A stretch of 58,006 nucleotides of DNA from an uncultured Alphaproteobacteria bacterium (GCA_903837555.1 CAILUV010000018.1:1-58006); one strand, 5' to 3'. Positions 7,070 through 16,224 are shown, counted from the first letter of the stretch. The notes: generated by a model not told the origin, from the letters alone. Numbers and translations are program-made.

Positions 7070-8926
7070 ATGAAGAAGATGCTGCTGGGCGTGATCGCCC
7101 TGTGCCTGCCGCTCTGTGCCTCGGCGCAGTCCACCAAGGGCGGTGACTGGCCGTCCTATGGCTATGACGCGGGCGGCGGGCGGTTTTCGCCGCTGACCCA
7201 GATCACGCCGGACAATGTGAACAAGCTTCAGGTCGCCTGGACCTATCACATGAACCCGATCCCGTCGCAGAAGCTGGCGCGCGTGCCGTTTGCCACCACC
7301 ACGCCCCTGGTTGTCGGCAACCGCATGTTCCTTGGCACGCCTTACGGCCGCGTGGTCGCGCTGGATTCCACCAGCGGCAAGCAGCTCTGGGCCTATGATC
7401 TTCCCACTGGCGACCAGCCGCCGTTCCGCGGCCTGGCATACTGGCCGGGCGACAAGGGTCATGCCCCGCGCCTGATCTTCGGCACCCTGCGCGGACGCAT
7501 GATCGCGCTGGATGCCGCTACCGGCGCGCCGTCGAAAGGTTTTGGCACCGACGGCATCATCGACACCAAGACGCCCGAAATCATGAACGGGTTGCCGAAC
7601 GCCTTTTATGGCTATTCGGCGCCACCCACGATCTACAAGAACATCGCCATCACCGGCAGCCGCGTGCAGGAAGCACCCGCCAAGGGCGCCGCCGGCGATG
7701 CGCGCGCCTGGGATGTGATCACCGGCAAGCTGGTCTGGACGTTCCGCTCCGTTCCGCGCCCGGGCGAGAAATTCCACGAAACCTGGGAGGATGACGGCTG
7801 GAAGCAGATTTCCGGAGTAAATATCTGGAATCTGCTGACGGTGGATACGGCGCGCGGCATTGCCTATCTGCCGTTCGGCGCGCCGACCTTCGACCGCTAT
7901 GGCGGCGACCACAAGGGCGCCAACCTGTTCTCCAACACGCTGGTTGCCGTGAATGCCAGCACCGGCAAATATCTGTGGCACTTCCAGGTCACCCATCACG
8001 ACATCTGGGACCTGGACCTGCACACCGCGCCGGTGCTTCTGACAGTCAAGAAGGACGGCAAATCCATTCCCGCCGTCGCCGTGATGAACAAGACGGCGAT
8101 GCTGTTCCTTTTGAACCGCGTCACCGGCGAGCCGATCTTCGGCGTGGAGGAACGCCCGGTGCCGCCCTCCTCCGTTCCCGGCGAGGCGGCCTGGCCGACC
8201 CAGCCCTTCCCCCTCAAGCCCGAAGTGATGACCCGCATGGCGTTTGACCTCAGCGAGGTGGCCAGCAACACGCCCGAGCACAAGGCGATCTGCGAAGACA
8301 TCATCAAGAAGGGCGATCTGGTCGGCATGAAAATGTATGAGCCGCTGCGCGCCGACAAGGCGCAGGTGCGCTTTCCCGGCGCGGCCGGCGGCCCGGAATG
8401 GGGCGGCGGCGCCTTCGATCCCAAGCTGGGCCTGTTCATCTTCAATTCCAACGAGATGGGCTATGTCGAAAAGCTGGTGAAGCGCGAGAATGGCGAATGG
8501 CACATGACCACCGCCCGCTTCGTCGATCCCAAGACCCAGACGCCGTGCCACATTCCGCCCTGGGGCGAGCTGATCGCGGTGGACGTCAACAAGGCCGAGG
8601 TCGTCTGGCGCTCGCGCCTGGGCGTCACCGATCACTTCCCCGAAGGCCAGAAGAACACCGGCCGGGCCAGCAATGGCGGGCCGATCGTGACGGCAAGCGG
8701 GCTGACGTTCATCGCCGGTACCGACGACGCGCGTTTCCGCGCCTTCGACAGCAAGACGGGCAAGGAAATCTGGACCTACAAGCTGGACCACAGCGCCCAT
8801 GCCACGCCGATCACCTATCAGGGCAGGGACGGGCGGCAGTTCGTGGCGGTGGTGGCAACGGGCGGTTCGTATCTGAACAGCCCCGGCGGCGGGGACAGCC
8901 TGCTGGTGTTCGCCTTGCCCAAGTAG
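7070..8926 (+). CDS. PQQ-dependent (quinoprotein) dehydrogenase, periplasmic
   Basis: 618 aa. A Sec signal peptide (MKKMLLGVIALCLPLCASA) precedes an eight-bladed propeller of the pyrroloquinoline-quinone alcohol/glucose dehydrogenase type. Visible signatures include an opening DWPSYGYDAGGGRFSPL segment, repeated ALDxxTGKxxW tryptophan-docking motifs, and LWHFQVTHHDIWDLDLHTAP, characteristic of the family. There is no N-terminal five-helix membrane anchor as in E. coli Gcd and no C-terminal cytochrome c domain, so it is a soluble periplasmic form needing a separate electron acceptor. No pqq biosynthesis gene is in the window. It ends just before a strong bidirectional terminator. Substrate is likely a sugar or polyol. 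Confidence 0.85.
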   Translation: MKKMLLGVIALCLPLCASAQSTKGGDWPSYGYDAGGGRFSPLTQITPDNVNKLQVAWTYHMNPIPSQKLARVPFATTTPLVVGNRMFLGTPYGRVVALDSTSGKQLWAYDLPTGDQPPFRGLAYWPGDKGHAPRLIFGTLRGRMIALDAATGAPSKGFGTDGIIDTKTPEIMNGLPNAFYGYSAPPTIYKNIAITGSRVQEAPAKGAAGDARAWDVITGKLVWTFRSVPRPGEKFHETWEDDGWKQISGVNIWNLLTVDTARGIAYLPFGAPTFDRYGGDHKGANLFSNTLVAVNASTGKYLWHFQVTHHDIWDLDLHTAPVLLTVKKDGKSIPAVAVMNKTAMLFLLNRVTGEPIFGVEERPVPPSSVPGEAAWPTQPFPLKPEVMTRMAFDLSEVASNTPEHKAICEDIIKKGDLVGMKMYEPLRADKAQVRFPGAAGGPEWGGGAFDPKLGLFIFNSNEMGYVEKLVKRENGEWHMTTARFVDPKTQTPCHIPPWGELIAVDVNKAEVVWRSRLGVTDHFPEGQKNTGRASNGGPIVTASGLTFIAGTDDARFRAFDSKTGKEIWTYKLDHSAHATPITYQGRDGRQFVAVVATGGSYLNSPGGGDSLLVFALPK

Positions 8927-8940
8927 CGATCAGCCAAAGA

Positions 8941-8974
8941 AAAAGCGCCGCAAGGAAACTTGCGGCGCTTTTTT
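8941..8974. terminator. Bidirectional intrinsic terminator
   Basis: A near-perfect hairpin with a 14-bp stem (AAAAGCGCCGCAAG / CTTGCGGCGCTTTT) around a GAAA tetraloop, followed by T residues on the plus strand and by T residues on the minus strand. It separates the plus-strand PQQ dehydrogenase gene from the convergent 49-aa membrane protein gene and can stop transcription from both sides. Confidence 0.9.
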
Positions 8975-8991
8975 CATGTCGGAAAGGGCGA

Positions 8992-9141
8992 TCAGGAAAA
9001 GAGCTGGATCACGCCATAGATGATGGCAACGAGGATGGCGAACGCGCCGCCCACCACCGCCACCGAAAACCAGAAGGGGAACGCGCCGCCGCCATTGGCC
9101 AGCTTGCTCTCGTCTTTGCCCTGTACGTCTGCGGTCGCCAT
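8992..9141 (-). CDS. Small single-span membrane protein, 49 aa, unknown function
   Basis: Too short for most gene callers but well supported. ATG 9141 has GGGAG eight bases upstream. The protein has a charged/polar N-terminus (ATADVQGKDESKLANGGG) and one clean hydrophobic helix of about 25 residues (FWFSVAVVGGAFAILVAIIYG, given in part), and it ends in QLFS. It lies 85 bp downstream of thyA on the same strand and stops just before a strong terminator, so it is probably the last gene of the thyA transcript. I do not recognise a family; it could be an accessory subunit of a membrane complex. Confidence 0.7.
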   Translation of the reverse strand: MATADVQGKDESKLANGGGAFPFWFSVAVVGGAFAILVAIIYGVIQLFS

Positions 9142-9226
9142 TGGAAAATCTCCCTGTTGGGCGGTCTTTTAAAACGCGCCTGCCATTTGTCAATTCTACA
9201 GGCAAAAACGGCGCTTTGGCGGCGTT

Positions 9227-10021
9227 TCAGACCGCGATGGGCGCCTTGATGCCGGGGTGGGACTGGTAATTTTCCAGGGTGAAATCCTCATACTGGAAGG
9301 CGAACAGGTCGGTCACCGCCGGGTTCAGCCGCATGGTCGGCAAGGGATATGGCTTGCGGGAAAGCTGTTCTTCCGCCTGGTCCAGATGGTTCAGGTAGAG
9401 GTGGGCGTCGCCGAAGCTATGGACGAACGCGCCGGGCTTCAGCCCCGTGACCTGCGCCACCATCATGGTCAAGAGCGCATAGGAGGCGATGTTGAACGGC
9501 ACGCCCAGGAAGATATCCGCCGAGCGCTGGTAGAGCTGGCACGACAGCTTGCCGTTCGCGACATAGAACTGGAACAGGCAGTGGCAGGGCGGCAGCGCCA
9601 TGCGCGGCACATCGGCCGGATTCCAGGCGGTGACGATCAGGCGGCGCGAATCCGGGTTCTTCCGGATGTCGCGCACCAGGTTGGAAATCTGATCGATGGT
9701 GCCATCGGTCTGACTGGGCCAACTGCGCCACTGATAGCCATAGACCGGGCCCAGCTCGCCATTGGCGTCGGCCCATTCGTCCCAGATGGTGACGCCGCGC
9801 TCCTGCAGCCAGCGCACATTGGTTTCGCCGCGCAGGAACCAGAGCAGTTCATAGATGATGGATTTGAGGTGCGTCTTCTTGGTGGTGACCAGCGGAAAGC
9901 CGTCTTCGAGGTCGAAGCGCATCTGGTGACCGAAGACCGAGCGCGTTCCGGTGCCCGTGCGGTCGTGTTTTTCCACGCCGGTATCACGCACAAGCCTGAG
10001 CAGGTCGAGATATTGCTGCAT
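9227..10021 (-). CDS. thyA: Thymidylate synthase ThyA
   Basis: 264 aa from ATG 10021, the same length as E. coli ThyA. It makes dTMP from dUMP using 5,10-methylenetetrahydrofolate (EC 2.1.1.45), in the cytosol. The catalytic cysteine is C146 in [11 protein letters not shown]. The dUMP-binding arginines lie in [15 protein letters not shown] (R21) and [11 protein letters not shown]. The folate-side segment [17 protein letters not shown] and the closing PGIKAPIAV tail are present. An in-frame upstream extension overlaps intergenic DNA and is not used. It is 38 bp after the unknown 145-aa gene. Confidence 0.97.
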   Translation of the reverse strand: MQQYLDLLRLVRDTGVEKHDRTGTGTRSVFGHQMRFDLEDGFPLVTTKKTHLKSIIYELLWFLRGETNVRWLQERGVTIWDEWADANGELGPVYGYQWRSWPSQTDGTIDQISNLVRDIRKNPDSRRLIVTAWNPADVPRMALPPCHCLFQFYVANGKLSCQLYQRSADIFLGVPFNIASYALLTMMVAQVTGLKPGAFVHSFGDAHLYLNHLDQAEEQLSRKPYPLPTMRLNPAVTDLFAFQYEDFTLENYQSHPGIKAPIAV

Positions 10022-10059
10022 GGGCGCGATCCTAGGGGATTCGCACGCCCCATTCACCC

Positions 10060-10497
10060 CTAGAACGGGAGTGGTTTTAGGTCCGGATCCCGCCATTCCC
10101 GCCGCGCCTCGACCGACATCAGCCGGGCCACCGACCAATATTCCAGCAGCCAGTTGGGATTGGCCATGCTGGACGCCATCAGCGCATTGACGATGGCATG
10201 CAACGGCATCTCGGGCGGGTTGGCGTCCAGCACGCCTTTCAGGGCGCGCAGCGACGCCAGCGTAATGGTCTCGTGATAGCCGCCCTTGTCGTCATTCACC
10301 CTGCCCACCGCCTCGTTATAGGCGCGCAGCAGAGCGGGCATGGCGGCCATGACATCCAGGTCGGGGCGATGGCGCATCAGCCACAGGGCGGCGGCGAAAT
10401 GGGCGGCATGGGTCCAGTCGGCGCGCGGCAGGGTGCCGGCGCAAAAGCCTTCGCCAATGCGCGAAATCTCGTCTTCGCTGGCGTAAACCGTGTTCAT
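10060..10497 (-). CDS. Conserved hypothetical protein, 145 aa
   Basis: Soluble, mostly alpha-helical by composition. Conserved-looking segments are [16 protein letters not shown] (His at about 30 and 33) and [18 protein letters not shown] (His about 76), a pattern I associate with an uncharacterised bacterial family that carries paired His motifs; a metal or small-molecule site is possible but unproven. No signal peptide. It precedes thyA by 38 bp on the minus strand and is divergent from the tmRNA gene, so it heads the thyA transcript. Function unknown. Confidence 0.7.
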   Translation of the reverse strand: MNTVYASEDEISRIGEGFCAGTLPRADWTHAAHFAAALWLMRHRPDLDVMAAMPALLRAYNEAVGRVNDDKGGYHETITLASLRALKGVLDANPPEMPLHAIVNALMASSMANPNWLLEYWSVARLMSVEARREWRDPDLKPLPF

Positions 10498-10546
10498 TTT
10501 TCAGCCCGTGCCCTGCGCGGGCCGATGAGTCAAAAAAGTTCCGCCC

Positions 10547-10575
10547 TTCAATTCTTAACCCCCAACGCCTATATT
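10547..10575 (+). promoter_or_regulatory. Candidate tmRNA promoter
   Basis: TATATT (10570-10575) is a good -10 hexamer about 7 bp before the expected 5' end of the tmRNA precursor. The -35 match 17 bp upstream (TTCAAT, 10547-10552) is weak. Stable-RNA genes usually have a strong promoter, so the -35 call is uncertain. Confidence 0.4.
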
Positions 10576-10581
10576 GAAAGG

Positions 10582-10869
10582 GTCACCCGGGTTCGCCCGG
10601 GCGTCTATGGCGATAAACGACTGTGTAATAAGCAGCCCGGACCCGGGGGCAGTACCCGGCGCCTCCACCATAAGCCCATTTTCGGATGGGTTTTTGTGGG
10701 GGCGAAACAGGATCGACGGATGTGTAAAGGCAGTTCTTTTGCTCGGTATGGTTCCGCCGTCATCGGACTATTGTTTAGGTGCCAACGATAATGAAATGGC
10801 CCTCGCTGCCTAACTACGGTTAGCCAAGCGCGGTTTTGGTAGTTGCACCGGGCAACAGAAGCAACTGCC
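10582..10869 (+). ncRNA. ssrA: Circularly permuted (two-piece) tmRNA, alphaproteobacterial type
   Basis: The acceptor piece comes first and ends in CGCCTCCACCA (CCA at 10668-10670). Its seven-base acceptor strand pairs with GGGGGCG (10698-10704), the start of the coding piece GGGGGCGAAACAGGATCGACG. The third pair is G-U, the alanine identity element. The T arm is CCGGG / CCCGG around GGCAGTA. A short hairpin (about 10672-10694) joins the two pieces and is expected to be cut out. The tag frame is GCC (10781) to TAA (10811-10813), encoding ANDNEMALAA. A closing 9-bp stem spans 10838-10869. The ends are estimated. The RNA rescues stalled ribosomes with SmpB and marks the peptide for ClpXP; the sspB adaptor gene is 3.4 kb away. 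Confidence 0.95.
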
Positions 10870-10873
10870 ACTC

Positions 10874-13060
10874 TTACTGCGTAATTTTGATCGCGATGTC
10901 GCCGCGTTTGGAGACAATCGTCACTTCCGTGTTCGCGCCGCTCCGGCGCAGGCGCAGGTTCACCGAGGCGTCGCCCAGCGTCAGGTCATTGATGGTGATC
11001 TCTTCCAGGAATTTGGGAAGCTGTGGGTTTTGAAAGCGGATCTCGCGCTGCGCGAAACACATCTCCAGCCCCAGGCACGCCTGCAGCAGCGCGAACGGCA
11101 CCACGCTGGCCCAGGCCTGCGGGGAGCAGGCCACCGGATAGGATGTCGGCGCCACGCCGCGCCGGCGGGGAAAACCGCAGAACAGTTCGGGGAAGCGCAT
11201 GAATTCCATGTGCGTGGCGGCGGCAAACAGGCCTTCGAAGATGGTGCTGGCGGCGCGCTTCAAGCCATAGCGCGACAGGCCGAGCGCGATCAGGGCATTG
11301 TCGTGCGGCCAGATCGAGCCGTTGTGATAGGCCATGGGATTGTAGCGCGGCGCACCGGTGGCCAGCGTGCGGACGCCCCAGCCTGAGAACATCTGGGGGG
11401 TCATCAGGGTGTCGGCCAAAACTTGCGCCCGTTGCGGCGAAGCGATGCCGCAAAACAGTACCTGCCCCGCATTGGAGGAGCGCACTTTGCAAGCGCGCTT
11501 GGCGCCGTCCAGCGCGATGGCATAGGCGCCCAGCTCTTCAATCCAGAATTTTTCCTCGAACTGCACCCGCAGCTTTTCCGCCGCTTCGGAAAGCTGCGAG
11601 GCCTTGTCGTTTTCGCCCAGCCGCGCCGCCAGCAGCGCCGCGCCATGCTTGGCGGCAAAGACATAGGCCTGCACTTCGCTGAGCGCGATCGGGCCGGTGG
11701 CAAGCGTGCCGTCCTCGTGCATCACGGAATCGGAAGAATCCTTCCAGCCCTGGTTGGTCAGACCGTTGTCGCTGACCCGGTAGTATTCGACGAAACCGTC
11801 GCCGTCCTGGTCGCCATAACGGTCGATCCAGGTCAGCGCCGCCTCGATGTTGGGCCACAGTGCGCGGATGGTCGGTAGATCGCCCGTGCGCTCGAAATAG
11901 CGCGCCGCCAGCAGCACGAACAGCGGCGTGGAATCGATGCTGCCGTAATAATGGCCGAACGGCACCTCGCCCAGCACCGCCATTTCGCAGGCCCGCGTTT
12001 CGTGCAAAATCTTGCCGGGCTCGGCATCGGCGCGTTCGTCCAGTTCGGTCGCCTGATGGGCGGCCAGATATTGCAGCACGCCCTTGGCCAGCGCCGGATC
12101 CAGCCACAGCATCTGCAGCGCGGTGATCAACCCGTCGCGCCCGAACGGGGTCGAGAACCAGGGCGTGCCGGCATAGGGATAGGGTCCCTGCGGCGTGTCG
12201 GTGATCAGCATCGAAATGTCGGCGCCGGCCCGGTGCAGCATGCGGTTCGCCAGTTCGTTGCTGGACGTGACGCTGCCGCCCAGGCTGCAGGCCCGCGCCG
12301 CCCCGCGCCGCGCCGCGCGATAGGGCACCGAATAGCCGCCGGTGATGTCGCTGCGCGCCTGGGTGCTGTTGGTACAGCGCACATTGACAATGATGGCGGT
12401 GCGTTCGCCGGGCTGAAGCTGGAGGTGATAGACCGCCTGCTGACTGGAAAGCGTTTCCGGCGGCGGGTCGAAGCAGATCTCGCTGCATCGCTCAACCGCA
12501 TCCAGCCCGATATAGCGAAAAATCGTCTTGGTGCCCTCGATCACCGATGCGGTGATCTCGCCGCGCGCCGGGCGCTGGTTGCCGCGAATTTCGAACAGGT
12601 CGGCAAAGTCGGCGGCGAAGGTCAGGGTAAGCCAGCAGGATTGTGGCCTGGCGTCGAAATTGTGGATGGCGATACGTTCGTAACAGGTGCCGTCCCACAG
12701 GAATTTCGAGCGGCGTATGTGCAGGGTCTCCCGCCCCAGCGCCAGCGCATTGTCCTGATAGATGTCGGGGTTGGACAGGTCGACCGTCAGCACGACATTG
12801 TCGTTTTCGACAGCCGACGACAGCAGCAAGGGCCGCTGGCCGTCGATCAGAAGTTGCATGCCCGAAAGATAGCGGGTGTCGTTGTGAAACACGCCGCCGG
12901 GCGTCATGCCGGGATCGATCACATCGCCCAGCGCATCGAACAGGCCGAAGGTATCACCCTGTTTGAGGGTGCGAGGCCAGCGTTGCTGGATGGATTCCGT
13001 CGCCTGAATATAGAACGTCGAAATATCGTCCGGCGAGTAGGGGAGGATCTTTGCCTCCAT
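10874..13060 (-). CDS. Amylo-alpha-1,6-glucosidase / glycogen debranching-type protein
   Basis: 728 aa. An N-terminal GDE-type beta-sandwich domain (about 20-230, with GDTFGLFDALGDV and FHNDTRYLSG) precedes an alpha/alpha toroid catalytic region resembling GH15/GH133. Characteristic pieces are AGTPWFSTPFGRDGLITALQML, YYGSIDSTPLFVLLAARYFERTGD, TNQGWKDSSDSVMHEDG and AYHNGSIWPHDNALIALG. The likely activity is hydrolysis of alpha-1,6 (or similar) glucosyl branches in a cytosolic glucan. It is 18 bp downstream of a glycosyltransferase gene on the same strand, a pairing seen in alphaproteobacterial alpha-glucan loci. Its 3' end lies 5 bp from the tmRNA 3' end, in convergent orientation. Confidence 0.85.
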   Translation of the reverse strand: MEAKILPYSPDDISTFYIQATESIQQRWPRTLKQGDTFGLFDALGDVIDPGMTPGGVFHNDTRYLSGMQLLIDGQRPLLLSSAVENDNVVLTVDLSNPDIYQDNALALGRETLHIRRSKFLWDGTCYERIAIHNFDARPQSCWLTLTFAADFADLFEIRGNQRPARGEITASVIEGTKTIFRYIGLDAVERCSEICFDPPPETLSSQQAVYHLQLQPGERTAIIVNVRCTNSTQARSDITGGYSVPYRAARRGAARACSLGGSVTSSNELANRMLHRAGADISMLITDTPQGPYPYAGTPWFSTPFGRDGLITALQMLWLDPALAKGVLQYLAAHQATELDERADAEPGKILHETRACEMAVLGEVPFGHYYGSIDSTPLFVLLAARYFERTGDLPTIRALWPNIEAALTWIDRYGDQDGDGFVEYYRVSDNGLTNQGWKDSSDSVMHEDGTLATGPIALSEVQAYVFAAKHGAALLAARLGENDKASQLSEAAEKLRVQFEEKFWIEELGAYAIALDGAKRACKVRSSNAGQVLFCGIASPQRAQVLADTLMTPQMFSGWGVRTLATGAPRYNPMAYHNGSIWPHDNALIALGLSRYGLKRAASTIFEGLFAAATHMEFMRFPELFCGFPRRRGVAPTSYPVACSPQAWASVVPFALLQACLGLEMCFAQREIRFQNPQLPKFLEEITINDLTLGDASVNLRLRRSGANTEVTIVSKRGDIAIKITQ

Positions 13061-13078
13061 GCCTTCACTCCTGTTCGC

Positions 13079-14131
13079 TTATTCCGCAGCGACCGCGGTC
13101 ACGTCCCCGGAAGTGGCGAGTTGGTGATAAATCCTGACATAGTCGCGCGCCATGGCGGCGACGCTGAACCGCTCTTCAAAGCGCGAGCGGATGGACGGGC
13201 GGAACAGCGCATCCAGCTTGCCCACCGCCACCACCGCCTGATCGACGTCATCGACCACGTAGCCAGTCAGGCCGTTTTCCATGATCTCGGGCACCGAACC
13301 GCAATTGAACGCGATCACGGGCGTGCCGCAGGCCATGCTTTCGATCATCACCAGGCCGAAGGGTTCGGGCCAGCAGATCGGAAACAACAGGGCGCGGGCA
13401 TTGCCGAGGAATTCCGGCTTCCTCGCATCGTTAATCTCGCCGATGAATTCGACGTGCGGGCTGTGCGCCAGTACCGGCGCCACCTGTTCGTCGTAATAGG
13501 CCTGGTCGGCGGGATCCACCTTGGCCGCGACCTTCAGCGTCATGCCGGCGCGGCGGGCAATCTCGATGGCAGCGAGGATGCCCTTGTCGGGACAGATGCG
13601 GCCCAGGAAGGCGAGATAGCCGCCCTCGCCCCTGCCCTCCTTCAAAAGCGTGTTGGGGAGGCCGTGATAGACCGTGCCCATCCAGTTCACCGGCGGCACC
13701 GGCAGGCGCTGGTGGTTGGAAATCGATACCAGCGGCATGTGGGGGAAGGCCCGATAGATGTCGGGCAGTTCGGGAAGGTCCTGGCGGCCGTGCAAGGTTG
13801 TCAGCGTCTTGTGCGCCATGCCCCGGAACAGCGGCGACTGGAAAAAATCGATGTGGAAATGCAGCACATCGAATTCGTCCTGCCGGGCCGCCACCTGGTC
13901 CAGCATGCGCATATTGTACGGCGTGCTGTCATGAATGCCGTCGAGGCGCAGGCCGCGGGGCACGATGGGCACCAACTTGGCAGCAGTTTGGGAATCACCT
14001 GACGCAAAAAGCGTCACCTCATGGCCCTGGGCCACCAGTTCCTCGGTCAGCCAGGACACCACCCGCTCGGTCCCGCCATACAGGGTCGGCGGCACGCTTT
14101 CGACCAGGGGGGCTATTTGCGCGATTTTCAT
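13079..14131 (-). CDS. GT4-family glycosyltransferase
   Basis: 350 aa using ATG 14131, which gives the typical MKIAQIAPL start; a GTG at 14170 would add 13 non-conserved residues. GT-B fold: LYGGTERVVSWLTEELVAQGHEVTLF at the N-terminus, the central FLGRICPDKGILAAIEIARRAG strand-helix, and the donor motif PEPFGLVMIESMACGTPV with the E-x7-E pair, followed by VPEIMENGLTGYVV. It transfers sugar from a nucleotide-sugar donor in the cytosol. Coupling with the downstream debranching-type enzyme suggests a role in alpha-glucan or compatible-solute metabolism; the exact donor is unknown. Confidence 0.85.
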   Translation of the reverse strand: MKIAQIAPLVESVPPTLYGGTERVVSWLTEELVAQGHEVTLFASGDSQTAAKLVPIVPRGLRLDGIHDSTPYNMRMLDQVAARQDEFDVLHFHIDFFQSPLFRGMAHKTLTTLHGRQDLPELPDIYRAFPHMPLVSISNHQRLPVPPVNWMGTVYHGLPNTLLKEGRGEGGYLAFLGRICPDKGILAAIEIARRAGMTLKVAAKVDPADQAYYDEQVAPVLAHSPHVEFIGEINDARKPEFLGNARALLFPICWPEPFGLVMIESMACGTPVIAFNCGSVPEIMENGLTGYVVDDVDQAVVAVGKLDALFRPSIRSRFEERFSVAAMARDYVRIYHQLATSGDVTAVAAE

Positions 14132-14294
14132 GGCAGGAACCCCGGGACAGAATGGCAACGGCTTATTCACAACGGCGTTTATGCCGCTCCGGTTCCGGTT
14201 TTCTTCGCAATTGCGTCAATTTGAGCCTGGGGCGGGGTTTGCAGCCCGTTGCCGCAATTGACTTGGCAGTGGCGGCGCATAGTCTGCGACCCAT

Positions 14295-14804
14295 ATGGCA
14301 AAAGACTTTATCGGTTATCAGGCTTTGACGGATGCGGCGCTGCGCGGGGTCGTGCGCGACGCATTGCGGCGCATCGAAAAGTCCGGCCTGATCGGCGCGC
14401 ATCATTTCTATCTGACCTTCCGCACCCATGCCGATGGCGTGGATATTCCGGACTTCCTCAAGGAACAGTATCCGGAGGAAATGACCATCATCATCCAGCA
14501 CCAGTATTGGGCGCTGAAGGTGAAGGACGACTATTTCGAAGTGACGCTGACCTTCAAGAAGTTGCCGGCGCCGCTGCACATTCCCTTCAATGCCCTCACC
14601 GCCTTCTTCGATCCCGGCGTGCAGTTCGGCCTGCAGTTCCGCGCCGAGGGCGAGGTCGCCAAGCCCGCCACCGGCCCCGTGATGGTGCCGAACAATCCGC
14701 CCGAAAAGGCCGAAGAAGACGCGCCCGAGCCCGAAGCTGCCAAGCCAGTTGAAAAGCCCGCGCCCGGCGAAGTGGTGAGCCTCGATTCCTTCCGCAAAAA
14801 ATAA
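14295..14804 (+). CDS. sspB: ClpXP adaptor SspB, alpha-type
   Basis: 169 aa. The SspB substrate-binding fold fills residues 1-125 (HHFYLTFRTHADGVDIPDFL, YPEEMTIIIQHQYWALKV, DDYFEVTLTFKKLPAPLHIPFNALTAFFDP). A Pro/Glu/Ala-rich flexible linker follows (about 126-155) and then a short C-terminal ClpX-docking tail, VVSLDSFRKK. SspB binds the tmRNA-encoded tag and delivers tagged proteins to ClpXP in the cytosol. The length and docking tail fit the alphaproteobacterial branch. It is 18 bp upstream of fumC and divergent from the glycosyltransferase gene. The tmRNA gene of this genome lies close by. Confidence 0.92.
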   Translation: MAKDFIGYQALTDAALRGVVRDALRRIEKSGLIGAHHFYLTFRTHADGVDIPDFLKEQYPEEMTIIIQHQYWALKVKDDYFEVTLTFKKLPAPLHIPFNALTAFFDPGVQFGLQFRAEGEVAKPATGPVMVPNNPPEKAEEDAPEPEAAKPVEKPAPGEVVSLDSFRKK

Positions 14805-14822
14805 CCCACGAAGTTTTCTCAC

Positions 14823-16214
14823 ATGACCAAGACCCGTACCGAGACCGATACCTTCGGCCCGATTGACGTTGACGCGAGCCGTTATTGGGGCGCGCAGGCC
14901 CAGCGCAGCCTGGGCAATTTCAAGATCGGCTGGGAAAAGCAGCCGCAGCCGGTGGTGCGCGCGCTGGGCATCGTCAAGCGCGCCTGTGCCGAGACCAACA
15001 TGGCGCTGGGCGGCCTGGACAAGAAGCTCGGCGAGACCATCGTTGCGGCCGCGCAGGAAGTGATCGACGGCAAGCTGGACGAACATTTCCCGCTGGTCGT
15101 CTGGCAGACCGGTTCGGGCACCCAGTCCAACATGAATGCCAATGAAGTGATTTCGAACCGCGCCATCGAAATGCTGGGCGGGGAGATGGGCAGCAAGAAG
15201 CCGGTCCATCCCAACGATCACGTCAATATGAGCCAGTCGTCGAACGACACCTATCCCACGGCCATGCACATCGCCTGCGCCGAGGAAATCCAGCACCGGC
15301 TGCTGCCGGCGCTCAAGCATCTGCACACCGCGCTTCAGGCGAAGGTCGCGGCGTGGAAGGACATCATCAAGATCGGCCGCACCCACACCCAGGATGCCAC
15401 ACCGGTCACGCTGGGCCAGGAATTCTCCGGCTATGCGACGCAGGTGGCCAACGGCATCGCCCGCATCGAACAGACCATGCCCAAGCTGATGGAACTGGCG
15501 CAGGGCGGCACCGCCGTCGGCACCGGCCTGAATGCCCCGGTCGGCTTCGACAAGATGGTGGCCGAACGCATCGCCAAGATCACCGGCATGGCTTTCACCA
15601 CCGCCCCCAACAAGTTCGAGGCGCTGGCCGCGCACGACGCCATGGTGTTCAGCCATGGCGCGATCAACACACTGGCCGCGTCGCTGTTCAAGATCGCCAA
15701 CGACATCCGCCTGCTCGGTTCGGGTCCGCGCTCGGGCCTGGGCGAACTGGCGCTGCCGGAGAATGAGCCGGGCTCATCGATCATGCCGGGCAAGGTTAAC
15801 CCGACCCAGTGCGAAGCGCTGACCCAGGTCTGCGTGCAGATCTTCGGCAACAATGCCGCGCTGACTTTTGCGGGTTCGCAGGGCCACTTTGAACTCAACG
15901 TCTACAATCCGGTGATGGCCTACAACTTCCTGCAGAGCGTGCGGCTGATGGCCGATGCGGCAGTGAGCTTCACCGATAACTGCGTGGTGGGCATCGAACC
16001 ACGCCGCGACAATATCAAGGCGGGCCTGGAACGGTCGCTGATGCTGGTGACGGCGCTGGCGCCCAAGATCGGCTATGACAATGCCGCCAAGATCGCCAAG
16101 ACCGCGCACAAGAATGGCACCACGTTGAAAGAAGAAGCGGTGGGCGGAGGGTATGTGACGGCGGAAGAATTCGACGCCGTGGTCCGCCCCGAAGACATGA
16201 TCGCACCGAAGTGA
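14823..16214 (+). CDS. fumC: Class II fumarate hydratase FumC
   Basis: 463 aa, standard length. Iron-independent fumarase (EC 4.2.1.2), converting fumarate to L-malate in the TCA cycle; tetrameric and cytosolic. Signatures seen: [17 protein letters not shown] (about 94-110), [32 protein letters not shown] with the active-site His, and the superfamily loop [13 protein letters not shown] carrying the catalytic serine. ATG 14823 is 18 bp after sspB. A palindromic repeat (16225-16275) separates it from the next gene. Confidence 0.97.
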   Translation: MTKTRTETDTFGPIDVDASRYWGAQAQRSLGNFKIGWEKQPQPVVRALGIVKRACAETNMALGGLDKKLGETIVAAAQEVIDGKLDEHFPLVVWQTGSGTQSNMNANEVISNRAIEMLGGEMGSKKPVHPNDHVNMSQSSNDTYPTAMHIACAEEIQHRLLPALKHLHTALQAKVAAWKDIIKIGRTHTQDATPVTLGQEFSGYATQVANGIARIEQTMPKLMELAQGGTAVGTGLNAPVGFDKMVAERIAKITGMAFTTAPNKFEALAAHDAMVFSHGAINTLAASLFKIANDIRLLGSGPRSGLGELALPENEPGSSIMPGKVNPTQCEALTQVCVQIFGNNAALTFAGSQGHFELNVYNPVMAYNFLQSVRLMADAAVSFTDNCVVGIEPRRDNIKAGLERSLMLVTALAPKIGYDNAAKIAKTAHKNGTTLKEEAVGGGYVTAEEFDAVVRPEDMIAPK

Positions 16215-16224
16215 CCCCGAAGGG

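Noticed and set aside
8930-9205. 91-codon minus-strand frame over the terminator region
   Set aside because: Runs through the hairpin and overlaps, in another frame, the better supported 49-aa membrane protein.
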